A stretch of 64,000 bases of DNA from Fasciola hepatica (GCA_948099385.1 CANUEZ040000193.1:8166105-8230104); one strand, 5' to 3'; positions 34,475-47,590 are shown, numbered from the stretch's first letter. Notes: a model not told the origin generated them from the sequence alone. Translations and numbers: made by a program.

Positions 34475-37400
34475 AAGTCACTCTCTGACCATTCAGGGAG
34501 CACCATGAACGAGGTAAATCAAGAACATCCAACACACAAGAGTGTACTAGTTTCTACGGAATAAACTGTACATAATCAGTACAAACATTCCTCACACACG
34601 AATCCGCGCATCGCGATATATGATCAGCTGGTGGATAAGGTAATATTCCAGACGAAACTAATTTCGTACACCATGAAATTCAACACTGATCTAACCTGGT
34701 TGAGAAGCTTATGGCCCGATAGTCAATGTCCAAATTTTAGTTTGTTTTTTCCCGTTTGTTTCATTGTCACCACTACTAATCACTGACTGCCGTTGCCTCA
34801 GATGACTGCGGTTTTAAAGTACCCAGAGAAAGCCGGCTTCAGTGTACCTATTTCCAAACATCATGCTCCCAACATTTTACAAAACAGGTTTTCGTTCCTT
34901 TTTTAGCCTCTGGGTTTGGAGACTTTTATGATGATCGCTTGATCACCACCCGTGTTCTGTTCCTTTTCATTTACAGTTTTCGTGTTTGAACTTCTCGCAT
35001 TCCGTGTCAATAGCCAATGCGCATCTACAATGTTTAATTTAGCACTTTTTCCAACTGACAAGATGAAAAGCATCGAGGAACTTCACAAATCCTCGCTTTC
35101 TTCTCCGTAGTTTTTTTTCCTTTTATTCATCTCACTGTGGCAAAAATCAATTGTGATCCGTTTTGGCTGATAGTTGAGTTTTCTAGCCTAATGGAATCCC
35201 CGATGCAATACAATAAAATACAGTTTGTTCTATGCAGATAACCAAAACCATGCATTGTGTGTGGTGGCTTTGTTTGTTATCTCGTAGCGGCAATCTCACA
35301 AGGAAATAATGGAAGAGAAGAGAGTATGAAACGAGTACGAGGAGAACCACGTTATAGGAATTAATTCGATGGAGAACGTTTGTGGATACAATAGCCCCAC
35401 TAGTCGCGGCATCTAGCCATATCTCTCAAATTATCTAACCATTGAATGGCAGGATTGCTTGGACCTCACCAATAAAGGCTAACACGCCCTACAATAAAAA
35501 GTCAACTAGTTAGACTTCCCACAGAGTAGTAGTATTCAAGGATCAGTGTCTCCCGTGGGATTTGCTCGTGTTTGATCTTCAAAATACAAAAATAGAGGGA
35601 ACTCCATGAGTACAATGACTCAATGAGTGCAACAACAGGACCCTAAAATTGCATCATTCGAACGCCAGTGTGACTGCTAACAGCCTGCTCATCATACTGC
35701 TCCCCCTTCAACGTAAAAAAACAACGTGTCAGTTTTATTAACTCCTTCACCACACAGGAATTGAGAGTATTTGATTCTCATTGTGACGGTTAATTTACAG
35801 CAGCACTCTCGGTCATATTTGCATCGAAATCACACAATCAAAATACCTCCAATTCCACTTGATCCCACAAGCCATTGATTTAAACGAAGTACAAATTTGA
35901 AATGGCATTCATTTCAGTTTGTACTATTACTATGGGCCCGGATAGTCGCACCCAGTTTGTAAACTATATAAAATTATTGTAGCTCATTTTCAAATTACTC
36001 GCATGAATTAGAGTGATCCAGTGTCCACCATATCTCATTACTCGTGTTAATGTGCTAGCTTATCTGTTTGAACCCCACTGTTATTTACTTGTTTACCCTT
36101 TGAAACCGAAATGGGTCTACTGCAGCTTCCATACACTCACAATGGCGCGTTTATTTCAACAAAGATGCAGGAAATATGTGCTTTCTATTACACATAACAT
36201 GTCATCTTGAAAAAAATCAACTCACTGAATGTTGCTCACTGTCTACTTGTATTCCAGAGAAATGGAAGAAGCTACATCTAACATTAGATAAAGAAACTCC
36301 AATGAACTGAACTTGTTCCTCGACTTTTTGGAACATATCATTCCTTATTCCTTATTCATTTCCAGTTTGCTGTATATTGGTGGTAAAATGTCTACGGGAG
36401 AAGGCATGGAAATTTAGAGGTTTTCGAGTGGGATAGGGATCGACGGTGCCGACAGGATTCAAACTCACCATTCACCATAGGACGACTTGGAATCCACCGT
36501 GATGATTATTTGACCAGCGCCGGCCAGTTTAATGCCAAGTCAATAACCAATATGATGAACACGGTCGTTTTGGCTCCCACTACCCACTTTCTGAATCACG
36601 CAACGAAACTCTCCAGAAACGCTTAACACAGATCCTCTGAAAACGCAAAAACGTTTTCCTGATTCATATGAGCTACGTAGAAACAGACTTTTATCCCCTT
36701 TAGCTCGTCCAACTAAAAAGTTCCAGTGATCAGGATGATTGAAAAGTCTTCAAATTTACGTTGTGTGTGGATGAACGTTTCAACAGAAATCTTTACAGTT
36801 ATGAACGATGTGACCGCCCCAGCGTCACTCATCTCATACCAATACGGTAGACTTGTTTTTATAAGAGATTACCACCAAATTGTTCCATACGCTTTTGTAA
36901 GCGTATTCAAAGGGGTTCTACCGTATCGTTTTTGAACACTACAATTTTAAGGGTCCTGTGTTAACTTCATTATGCGTAATTTCGAATGTATTCGCAGATT
37001 CCCCTTTATACATCTTACGGAAACAATCGTCATGAATCATACATTTCTGGACAAGACCTTCATGTTTCCCTCCGTTTGTCAATCTCGAATGTTATAAGAT
37101 ATTCTTTCATAATATCCATTGTGACCCGAATAGAGTGGAAACAACATCTAAGCTATCCAAGCTAAATCCCTTAAGGATTAGATTCATATCAACACTTATT
37201 GAAAGAACAACCATGTTTTATGCGTCTTCGGAGAATCATAAGATTAGTCCGTTATTCATGCGTGCTTAAAGCAGATAGTTATCGGTACCACACCTGACCT
37301 GTTGCAAACTTATAACGATCTACACTATTTATTATAATGTACCATACACAGGGATGTGAAGAAGGAGAACCGAATTGCAACCGTCTTGTCGGCTGGGGCC

Positions 37401-37640
37401 GTTCATTGTATTCGATAATGAAAAACATCGCATACCCCAGGAGTCTGTACTGCAAATCCGTTCAACGACTTGGGGGCTCTGCTATATAACCACGAAATTC
37501 CAGTCAGTTCGCGTACACAGAAAGTTCCAAATTCCATTCCCTAGTCTGTGACTTCAGTAGGAGCTTCGTGGTTTCGTCTCGACACTAAAAACACAAGATG
37601 CGGAGTGTTACTTTAGTGTTCAAACAATCATCCAATTGAG
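34475..37640. other. No recognisable gene
   Basis: AT-rich sequence with short frames only (34,352-34,564; 36,013-36,210; 36,726-36,935). A B-box-like GAGTTTGAATCC occurs on the minus strand near 36,450-36,470 without a matching A box. The right end (about 37,380-37,640) may be the leader or LTR of the gypsy element that follows. Confidence 0.45.
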
Positions 37641-37643
37641 GAA

Positions 37644-38990
37644 ATGCTCCACTGCCGATATAAGTCACCGAGGTTGCAAATGAAACTACTGCTGACGCTC
37701 TCCTTCACGTCTGCTGAGGCCCGGTTGACGCGCGAGCAATTCGTTGACGTATCCGATGGAACGGCTGAACAGTCCGTAGTGAATTACTTATACGTTTTCT
37801 CTCGTCAACCAGCCCGTTTCAAACAAACGCCTCAACCTATGCCGGTCGGATAGGCGATTCCCTCACACAAACCAGTACAAATAACTCGTCCATTCTCGTG
37901 CATCGAACTTCACCTTTATTCCACCTTCCGCTTCTGTCATGCAGGATGCTGTTCTTGTGGTAAGAATGGTCGTATTTGCAAGGCATGCCGCCAATACAAA
38001 TGCGCTATCATGAATGCCACCTTTCAGTATCCGGAAAATGATCACAATCCGGTATATACACTAGAGATTCCGAGTGAATCAAACCAATACGTGTACAGAT
38101 CAGTCCAGTTCCACTGTGACTTGGGACTTTCATTCATGTTGGATATCACGAGCTGCTTGTCCATTATTCGGAAATCCGTATTCGACTTGATTCTGCCCAG
38201 TGTACGCACACAGCACACCGATGTGCGCATTCACGGTGTTAGTCATCGTCCATTTCCACTGTTGCACGATACTACATTGATGGTTCCCTTGGAAAGTGAC
38301 TTTATCTCGATACTCTTCCCGATTTCCAAAGACAGTCCCTTGATTTTACGTCTGAAGGCCTCGCGTACATTGGAGCAAAATGCAATAACCCAAATGGCAT
38401 CCAGTATTCCGGTGGATCAGATTGTTCTGCAGCATTTGGTCGCACAATGCTCAAATAACGAGAGTGGCATGGCGGTTGAGCCCGGGAAGTTGGTAGTGGG
38501 TGGTGACGCGGAGCTCCTGAAACACTGAATGTTGCCGTATTGTCAGATCGAAGGTGTTCTGAAGGTGCTTTCCCAAATGGAACAAAGCGCTGTCATTATT
38601 TCTGTGTCTCCATCCAACTTGGTCAATCTGACTGTGGTGGCGATGATGAGTGATGGACAGACACTTCCAATTTGCTATGATCACCGACTGTTCTTCAATC
38701 CACACTCAAAAAGACGCACGCCAATTACGGTTGAGCCGAAGAACTGCCAGAAATGCATTATTGGCAGCAAGTGTTTCTCAAAAAATGATCATGCTGATAA
38801 ACGTTCATAAATTCCGCTACACGCGGAATATCATTTATAACCAACCATGAATAATCCATGGAGCATGCTCCAATACAATTCCTTGCCGTTCCGTATGCAT
38901 ATGTCCAACGGGATTTTTCAGGCCATATTAGATGAGGTGATCCGTGTTATCAATGGGATGATAATATATCAGGATGTTGTGCTTAAATTT
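37644..38990 (+). pseudogene. Ty3/gypsy gag-protease-RT in one frame, with stops
   Basis: One reading frame can be followed for about 1.35 kb without any frameshift, interrupted by stops at about 37,851, 38,526, 38,808 and 38,835. It contains a nucleocapsid knuckle, CCSCGKNGRICKAC (37,947-37,988), where the CCHC His is Arg; a retropepsin segment HCDLGLSFMLDITSCLSIIR (about 38,112-38,171) whose DTG site reads DIT; the protease-RT linker (LVVGGDAELLKH); the RT entry GVLKVLSQMEQSAVI; and FSKNDHADKRS, where the first catalytic Asp motif is altered. Next come LQYNSLPFRMHMSNGIFQ and IIYQDVVLKF (about 38,960-38,990), where the YxDD box has lost its second Asp. It stops at the junction with LINE sequence. 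Confidence 0.85.
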
Positions 38991-38995
38991 GAATC

Positions 38996-39395
38996 CGCGA
39001 ACTGTGTACCAATGATCGGTACTCGTTTTGCAGGATAATGTTGCAGAAGTGGGTTGGTCCACTGAACCTTTCATTATCTGGAGAACCACAGACTTAGTCG
39101 ATAAATTGTTTTCTGGGCAGCTGAATTTTACTGGGAGAACAGATATCGGTTCAGGTGTCATTGTGTACACAAAGGTTTTGCCTGACATTTGCCAATCCGA
39201 GTCATTTGTGGATTTGATACGAAATCTGGTCATCAATCAAGGTTTGGATATACGCTGCAGCAGTCAAGCCTCATACTTCTCTGTGGTTAAGAGACATGGC
39301 TACTACGGGTGGATGATATGAGAAGATTATCGGTATCGGAACACCGATGTGCACAAGTCAACTGACAGGATACCTTAGCGCACCATAAATATTAT
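38996..39395 (+). pseudogene. 5'-truncated RTE LINE fragment (RT C-terminus)
   Basis: Directly behind the gypsy RT, NCVPMIGTRF (about 38,999-39,028) starts a stretch that aligns with 4,194-4,540 of the first LINE. Shared or corresponding blocks: LNLSLSGEP (about 39,062-39,088), FANPSHLW (about 39,188-39,212), SIKVWIYAAAVK (about 39,234-39,268) and ETWLLRVDDMRRLSV (39,295-39,339), the ETWPLRVED-type end of RTE reverse transcriptases. Two frameshifts and at least two stops. Only the last third of the RT is present, as expected of a LINE insertion that was truncated at its 5' end. Confidence 0.75.
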
Positions 39396-40889
39396 CTACA
39401 TTGTCTGATTTTCGATTGCTCCAATTTTCTCAGTGGTGTTTGGATAGCTCATAGTCATCCTGAAGCCCCTTGATTCCCAGGTTCTACGAAAATCCACATC
39501 GTTTCCTCAGCTTTCGTGAACCCATACAGTGGTATTGTCACCGATGAGATATTCAGCACCAGTGACGCTAACCGTGACTTTTGCTTGAAACTCGATGAAA
39601 AGTTCCATTCTTCACGGCCGTCATCGCATAACCTTGTTCAAACTGATAATCAGTTCAGTGAATTCACTCTCGAACCAGAAGCTCATTACAGAAGACGTTC
39701 GACTAGCTGCTCAGAAACGTGTCTTCTATCGAGTCCTGACTGCGAACTATGAACGAAATTCCCCTAAACGAATGAACAGAAAAGACCGGTGTCAGTGAGA
39801 ACCGACAATGTTCCAAAGGTGAGGTGCACGGATACTTCGGTAAAATCAATTCAGTAAAACGTATGCAACCGAGGAAAAAACAGTGCAGTCCAAATCAGGC
39901 ATCAGAAATCAATGATGAAATAAATCAATTACATCTGCTAATGTGTTCTTTTCAGTGCTTCACCAGATTGAATCTGGGTTAACAATAAGGACATCACCCT
40001 TTGTCCGATCCTTCGTGCAACGCACGTTCCAATCGTCTTCAGTGCGTAAACAGTGTTTATGATGCATATTGCATATTCTGTCAACTGATACTCTCAGCCA
40101 TTTGCAAAGAGGAATATGGATTATTGCACAGATAAATAACGGGATGTGAAATGTATATGCCTACTAAGCAGATAAATGTGTAAGTAATCTTTTGAATTGA
40201 AACTGACTCCGTGACTGAGTTTGAGAAGCATAGAAATAATGGTAATCAATATGGCTGGGGTGGGGTGGGGGTTACCACTTCAAAGAAGTGCCGATAAAGA
40301 TTGACGTGAGGAAGTGATCGCCCCGGCAGGAGAAACTGAAATGCCTGTGAAGTTCATTTGTGCTGATTGCATGAATAGATGATATTTAACAAAGGATGGT
40401 GGTATCTTCTCACATCTGTACCTAACCACAAAGCTTTATTTCAACAATTTAGAATGTAAACCACACGGTTTTACTAGTAGCAAGGTAATCACAATACCTC
40501 GTCGTCAACCGACGCAAGTCTGATGATAAATTGATGGTTTGAGCGAAAGTACTGAGGGTGATTATTATTGGTCCTTTTATTTTCGATGGAAACGCCACAC
40601 ATACAGAACGATCCCAATTTACTCAAAAGTATTGGGAAGTTCGTATTTGAAGATAATGCTGAATTTCCTAGCTCGAACGAGTCTTTACCGTAAAGAGAAG
40701 TAAGAGCTTGAAAGGTTGTATGTGAAATCCCTTCTCTAAACTTATCGCTTTGTGTCTTGTAATTATAGCTGCAAACAACTGTGTAAATTTTAAAATCATT
40801 TACCTAGGCATTAAAAGACATCTGGCAAAAAAGTAACACCTCGCCTTTTTCGACTGAAAATCCAGTTCCTCTCATCTGAATTACTCGAT

Positions 40890-40909
40890 TGTATGCACGC
40901 GTGCATACA
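40890..40909. repeat. Perfect 20-bp palindrome
   Basis: TGTATGCACGCGTGCATACA equals its own reverse complement and sits in a CA/TG-rich tract. This is most likely a microsatellite turn-around. No binding protein can be named. Confidence 0.7.
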
Positions 40910-41047
40910 CATACGCACACAATATTACCGATTCAAGCCATGACAGGACAGATTTGGTTGCTATCAGAATATGCCAGTCACCAAATTTTATATTTCTTTC
41001 ATTGGGATGAAAGTAAGCATCCATATATATACATTCCCTCGAAAGCA

Positions 41048-41134
41048 CACGACTAGTTTCGCGGTTGTTGCCGCTCATCAGGTATGAGTACCCGGTACTC
41101 CTCCGCTCACTTGTCTCCATACTTGTGCACTCAT
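41048..41134 (+). repeat. Dispersed repeat, copy 2
   Basis: Second copy of the repeat seen at 14,926-15,012. It shares the CGGTTGTTGCCGC, CCCGGTACTCCTCCGC and ATACTTG segments in the same order and on the same strand, with about one base in five changed. Confidence 0.5.
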
Positions 41135-43779
41135 ATGTCATATTTTCAATAAGATCTCATTTGAATTGTGTGGAGTGTGGATAGATACTCCTCACTGAAG
41201 AGCCCACAAACGAATCACAACTAAGGTTCTTCATGGCTATTCGCGTCTGGGTCACTACATACTACTAATGTATGGTTTCGGAAATTGAATTTATTCGGTT
41301 AGTTTTTTTCTTTTCACAATCGGTGGTTCAGATCACATTCCATCAACTCCAGGTAACAAATATTAGATCCTTAAAATTGTTTCGGAAACGGTAGAAACCA
41401 GAAGACCCAAAGGATGGTGAACGACAATGTTTTTCGTAACACTAGAATGTTTCAATCACTTCCAGAAGTTAGAGTTACACCAGACAAATTGAACTAAAAG
41501 AGCCACGGTTCAACCGTCCGCGAGTGGAGCAGTCAAAATATTCGTAAGTAATTGGCTGAAATCAGTTGTCGTTGGTGGGAGTTAACAAACAGCGAACAGT
41601 CCTGTGACACAGAATTGCCTAAAAACTAATCAGAATCAGGAATTTGTTAGTTAATTGTGACTATATTGATTTCTGTAAGTGAATTCGAGCGAATGAATTA
41701 AGTCATCTCCGGAGCGATACTTCCCACCATACTCATATTCCCCACCCGAAAAGTCGAGTGAAACAATAATAATGACTAGGCCGTTGCATCCTGTGTGTCC
41801 CCACTCTTTCCGTTTCAAACACATGACTCAAGTCATATAAACCATTTCACAACATCGTACCTCCTAATAAGCATAATTTTCGTGTTGGACTTATCAAAAG
41901 TTTGCGTATCAAAAATCAGAGCTGTTCTGCACGTCACACAGAAATCAGTTTTGTGCTCATTTCATATGGATTAGTTTATTTTGCGTCCTGTGAATTACAT
42001 TTCTAGCTTGAGTCTGTTCATAACTGGAAACAACCACGCAATAATGGAGTGCGAATTATCGGTGCACAGATAACTCAAATTTGTGATCCCTTTTGAAGTG
42101 CTTGAACAGCCAAGAAAAGCTGCAAAATACGATGTGTATCGTATGTCAGAAAAACCGATAGTTTACTGTACACAGTGAGTAAAGTCAAGTAAGTCAAAGC
42201 TTTCAACCCGAATGCACAGTTTGCATGTATCATCAAATGATCAATATCGAAACCAGTAATAAAAATTCAAACAGATCTGCTTACAATTCATTGTCTTCTT
42301 CTTCGTCAATAACGGTATTGTTAACATCATCATCCACTTTCATCTTCGTGGAGACGAGCACAAAGGTGACAGGACATCATTGACATCTGCTTTTGGTTGA
42401 TTTCTGCCGTCAATATTATGTTGGCTAATCTTTGTAACTCCAAATTTCTTGAACACCGCAGCGGTATTCGATCTTCAAGACCGTTCATGCAGTTTGCCTA
42501 GTAAGCTGGGAGCATGGCAACTGTTTCCTGTACACCGACAATATTATCCCCTCGTGGATGAAAACGCATAAGCCACTTGACTCGAGCGCAATAACTATGA
42601 GTTCAAAGTGTTTTCAAATCTACCACGAATTTTTCTTTGAGAAGAATAAAAGAGACAATAAAAGAAACTTTACATTGTTCTCACTGTTTTCGCGACTTCC
42701 AACAACCACAACTGAAATCAGTGTATTTCATAAATATACGACAGGGGAAGTGCGGCTTCATTGCCTGTATGGCGCTACGAAAATAAAACTGCTCAGATTT
42801 GATACGTGTTTCAGTGACTGAACACTGGTTAACAACAACCTAAACCAAACCACCGTATTGCTGACACGGTGTTCTCAACATATTCTACCAATGGAACGGA
42901 GGGATTGATGATCAAACACCGACAATGTCGGTTTACCATATACCCCAACGGTCGTGTTTCGGAACTATAAAAACGAACGAAATTACCTGTGACAGTGCAT
43001 ACTCGACCGTTGATGAACTTGAGGATATCATGCCAGCATCACCGATGAAGGAGGTTAGTAAAGACCTGTGGCAACTTCTGCATGCGAGACGACACCTGAT
43101 CCGTTATCTGCTAACCTCTTAAGATGGAAATGCCTCAGTTGCAAAACGTATCTAAACCAGCTAGGCCATGCTTCACTAATAAAATATTTCGATCATGGCC
43201 AACCCAGTACAGCAGCAGAAAACATGAAATTCTCTTTAATTCATACGCAGCACATTCGATTCGTTTGCGGAATGATTTATAACCTGTATTCATTCCAAAT
43301 AGTAGACACGGTGTTCGAAGGATTCCGAATGGTTCGCAAATTCTGATCACTTGTGTCACTCAAGCAGGAGAAGAATGAGATGACAATTTAGCTCTTCTTT
43401 ACTTATCGTGCAGAGTGGTACTAACTGCGATTTCTCAGATTCAGGCCATGTGGTCGGTAAATCAAGTCAATGATCGCCCTAATACACCCAATTTACGGTG
43501 CATTTTCAAAACATGAGCGACTCACAGAAAGGAATTGCTTGAGTTTTCCAATTCGAAAGATAAGGCCAAGCACTGATTAGTATGGCTTTATATCTGGATT
43601 ATGGGACAAAATTGACTCGAAACACCAATAAAATGAGACTGAAACTGTGGAGCAAAGCAACTCGAGCACACAAATGACGCTGGAATATCGTTGAAGGTCG
43701 GTGTCTGTTTTTCCCCAATGCATTCAGGAGATTCAAATCTGGATAGTTCAGTGGTGCGTGGAGTTGATAGATCATTAGA

Positions 43780-44225
43780 AAAATTTGAGCTGGATTGCGA
43801 CCGATTGCATGCAGCCCAACATGCAACGGTCAACTGGATATCGGAATGGACAACAACAATTCGGATAAGTTGGTGCGGTAAGCAAATTAACAAAGCTTGA
43901 TCTCGCTTCAAAAATATGTTTTCTCGGGACTAAGCCCAGTGGCTCGACTGGAAGTCCCCTCGCATTGGATCGGACGAAAAAGGACGTATAACATGATCTC
44001 CAGGACCTCCTAATTATGCTCCAATGGAATATTTCTTGGGTGGTTATGTTGAGAGATAAGTTGGGGACCACAAGGCCGAGAACCTGGATGAGTCGGAACA
44101 TCGGATCCAATATGTATGTAGTGCGATTCCAATGTCAATGCAGGAGGCAGTTTACCACAACATGATTCGACGACTGACGATTTGCCTGGCTCAAGTCGGG
44201 GAAGTTCTTTGACACTGTATGTGTT
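43780..44225 (+). pseudogene. Tc1/mariner-like transposase C-terminal remnant
   Basis: Plus-strand pieces match the end of a DDE transposase of the Tc1/mariner superfamily. LHAAQHATVNWISEW (about 43,806-43,850) stands where the QDGAPxH motif with the second catalytic Asp should be. SHWIGRKRTYN (about 43,960-43,992) is followed, in another frame, by PPNYAPMEYFLGGYV (about 44,012-44,056), the PDLxPxE block with the third catalytic acidic residue kept as Glu. Next come LDESEHRIQYVCSAIP and MIRRLTICLAQVGEV (ending about 44,215), the usual helical C-terminus. No DNA-binding part or terminal repeats were found, so it is a fragment. It abuts a BEL/Pao remnant on the other strand. Confidence 0.65.
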
Positions 44226-44379
44226 GATTGCCCGGCCAACAACCACAAACAATTTGAACACCTGCCCAAAATATACCTCGAAGTTATTTGCGACTAACTA
44301 AGAAAGCTGTTTCTAGTCGAAGGCAGAGTTCACATGACATCAAGAAAACTGCTTATTTTCACTCTATCCGTTTAATTCA

Positions 44380-45300
44380 ACTACCCACCGTATGCTAAGG
44401 GATCGAACATCTCGACAGCGATTTTCATCACTGGTACGGACCGCCACTTGACGAACGTGTCCATCGGCACCACGAATTAGTTCGTCGATAACTCCTTTTG
44501 GCTGCATCCCCTACGACTGTTTCCACCTAGAAGCAAAATGTATTCATCGATGCGCAAATCCCGTTTAGGCGATAACCATTTGTAGCACAATTGCAACGTT
44601 CGTGAGTACCCTTGTCCTCATTCTTTCCAGCTGGCACAGACCAACTACTGCACCTGAAATTCAAACTTCGTATACCTTTAAATAAAAGTGAATTCCCCAT
44701 GGATGTCCGTTGGATTGGCACAGCAGTAAATCACTACATCTCAGAGCTCTTGGTGATGAGAGGCCATCATATACCAGAATAATTGGCTTGACACTGATGA
44801 TCCGTCCAGTCTCAGCGATACAGGTCAGCAGTGATTCATCTGTGAGAAACTGACCACCTACCACGGTTGTCATTATTCGCTTGAAAGAGCAAATCATTTT
44901 TTCTCATATGTATCCGAAGTGACTTGCTTCAGGTGGTTGAAATCACCAGTCGACATTACGCATTGGAATCCCACTTACTGATTTTCGCTATGAAATCACA
45001 ATATCAGTCTTTCTCACTCTCTTCCGGCCCCGATAAAATAAGCACCAGTTTCGCCAAAACATGACCTCAGAGGGTCCTCGAAAGCGACACGAGAAATGCA
45101 TTTGTTGTTAGGCTATGTGTCACTTCTATACGCACGGCCCCCATTTGAATACAAGTGAACAAACACCCACATTGCTTGTGCGTAATTCTACCAATTTTAA
45201 TATCAAATGTAGCCAAAGTATTCAATCCCTTGAACCCTAAACGGTCGACCTTCTCGAATCCTATTCAGGGGTAGCGGAGCCATAATCTGAAAGCACGGTT
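44380..45300 (-). pseudogene. BEL/Pao integrase and pol C-terminus (third copy)
   Basis: On the minus strand, from high to low coordinates: NRIREGRPFRVQGIEYFGYI (about 45,265-45,206), the entry of the integrase core with the region of the first catalytic Asp (here Glu); CIQMGAVRIEVTHSLTTNAF (about 45,150-45,091); a degraded second catalytic region; LTDESLLTCIAETGRII and ALRCSDLLLCQSNG in an open frame (44,897-44,661); then PKGVIDELIRGADGHVRQVA (about 44,512-44,453) and RDVRSL near 44,400, the usual DGxVRxV end of BEL pol. Two or more frameshifts are present. The sequence differs from the BEL copies in the macro-repeats, so it is another element. Confidence 0.75.
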
Positions 45301-46250
45301 GTTGGAACACTTTTCAACAACGACAGCATCTTTTTGAGTTTTCAACGTACAACATTCATGCTCAGTACGATCCGAAACTCCATTTTAATTCACGCGAAAA
45401 CATGAGAAGCTCTTACATGACCGTTTACCGCCTGATAATGCCTCACAATCGGTTCAGCGGTTTTACAACCTGGAGGCAGAATCAGTACCAACCAATCAGT
45501 TACGATAGGTGCCACGGGAACAGCCGCCTAAATAAACCAAGTCTTCATGCACGGTGGTTCCTAATGGCTTCAGAATACTTATCGCCTCCGGTGGGTTTAC
45601 CTTCGAAGACTTCAGATCCTTTAGAAAGCATTGATGTTGGGTTATTCTGATTTATATGAGTGAAGCATCACCCAAGTACTTCACTCTCATAGGTCCCAAA
45701 TGGACACTGTATTGCCGTTCAGTTCAGGTCAGCTCTCCTCAGCTTCGTCTAGTTAAGTTCAGTTTGTTTCAAACACCTAATATTCACGAAGTGTTTATGG
45801 TAGTTCTCGTTTCTATCTCACAACTGGAATCTCAACTGGAACTCAAACAACCAATGGTACAAAAAATATAAGAAGATAACTACGAATAATTATATCAAGT
45901 AGATAAATAATGCATTTACAAAAGCGCTACTCGAATGCATTAAATCCCTATGTACAACCACCTCCAGGAAGTCTAACACAACTCACATGACCTTTCCATA
46001 CCTTCCTTTAATATCACGTCATTCACTGGCAAACTTCCTTGATCTCTTCTATCAACTTCCTCTCTTAGCCAACATAGCGCTCCAAGTTGTCCTATCCAGT
46101 GATATGTAGGACACAAGTCACAATCACATTGGGCTTATGAGTTTTACTGTTTCATCTAGTGGTTTGTTGTGTGCACCCAATACACTGCACCAATCCTCGG
46201 TAATAAGAGAACAATATTCACGACGTATTCTAGACCAGTGCCCGACATAC
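45301..46250. other. Unassigned, possibly upstream BEL sequence
   Basis: The minus strand here should contain the RNase H part of the BEL copy that ends at 44,380, but I can trace only a Cys-containing zinc-finger-like scrap near 45,320. Plus frames at 45,402-45,650 and 45,656-45,871 are probably shadows. The macro-repeat homology begins at about 46,250. Confidence 0.35.
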
Positions 46251-46629
46251 CAATCGACTCTTTGAATTGATTTCGCTGAACTTATTATCACACTTGATGA
46301 AACAGTCCGCAACGATATTTTCGGTAAATTAAATGAAGAATGTTATATGCTTAGCACATAAGCCCATAAAAAAGTCCGACTGCGAAGCATTGAACTGTTG
46401 GATTTCACGAATTTGAAATGGAATTGGACGAATTTTCCAGACAACAATGCTTGTATTCATATACCCATGAAGTATTTCCTAAACTGAGATATTTCCTATG
46501 GTTTACACGTGTAAGAATAGTACATTTTTTATTGGAGTTGTCTTTGAATAAACGTGATCTTACAGTGGAAAGAATGCTATCTTGACATTTGTGATTGTTT
46601 ATTAGAAGACAAGACCGCTCGAGACTGTT

Positions 46630-47590
46630 TGCACATGTGAAATATTTCCATAGAACTGAAATAAATCAGACTACTGAGAGATAGACTGAGTCAAAACAAC
46701 GTCATTGGCTTACCTGAAAAGACAAACTGATTGGTTACAGCTAAGTGGCTGAGAAAGAACAGCTCCTGGAAGAACATCGTCACTGCGTATCAGATAGGTA
46801 GAAGCATTTCTTCAAACTTTGATACATTGTGTTGTTCCTGAAAAGAAATCTGCCAATCAGTTAATTGAATGCGCGAGCAGATAATGGATTCTAATTTTTT
46901 GAGAAGCGACGTTTGCTGTAAACCATAAAATGTTGGTGTGTGATCGACAAAGGCAGGCCTATTGGACTTTTACGAATAATTGAGTGATTATGCAATGAAA
47001 TGGACTTCCACGCTACTTCCTCATATGTGAACCGCCAGGAATTATACACAAATTGGTATTTGTCAGTTGGACTTCTGACAAGGTTTCGAAGGCCATGAAG
47101 TACAGCAAATTCAAACGATTTCAACTCTGAGAAAAGAATATAGCTGTGTGAAATTTCTTCGATCCTGTTGGGTTACTGGACTTATTTGGTTAGAGTCAGA
47201 AATGAGTAACGATTTAATTGCTTGACTGACCACAGTATTCATCACCTCAGACAGAGCTCCACCCCCACGTTTGTGTATTTTCCAAAATTCGGTGAACTTG
47301 ATGAACCAAAGAATCTCGATAAGCTTGATGCCTGAGAAGTTCTTTAATTCCGAATTGTCAGCTTGTTATAAAATTGGGAGACGGTTTTTCGGATAGTGAT
47401 CATGAAACTGTATCACCGTTTTACACATGAGAAATGCTGATAAAAATAGCAATCTATGTTGGGGTAATTTCGTATATATGGATTGAAAATATAAAAGAAG
47501 TCGAAAGTGAAATGGTTTCATCTTATTTGAATGCCAAATGGAATATATCCTACTGATAGCTTCACCCACCTTGCTTCTCTTCTTCGTTCC
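46630..47590. other. Insertion specific to the inverted copy
   Basis: About 0.95 kb that has no counterpart between the matching points in copy A (about 24,800-24,930). The frame at 46,891-47,124 (minus) shows no family motif. It may be a later insertion here or a deletion in A. Confidence 0.4.

Larger units (their letters stand above)
39400..43690. other. No recognisable gene
   Basis: Frames such as 39,516-39,752, 42,558-42,821 and 43,068-43,346 have no family motif. Special sites inside (a dispersed repeat at 41,048, a palindrome at 40,890) are listed separately. A G-rich run at 40,257-40,274 (GGCTGGGGTGGGGTGGGGG) could fold as a weak quadruplex. Confidence 0.45.

Noticed and set aside
42295..42375. 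Minus-strand acidic end, KVDDDVNNTVIDEEEDNEL then stop, looking like the last exon of a gene.
   Set aside because: A stop lies about 15 codons upstream in frame and no splice acceptor lies between. Low-complexity coding by chance is likelier.
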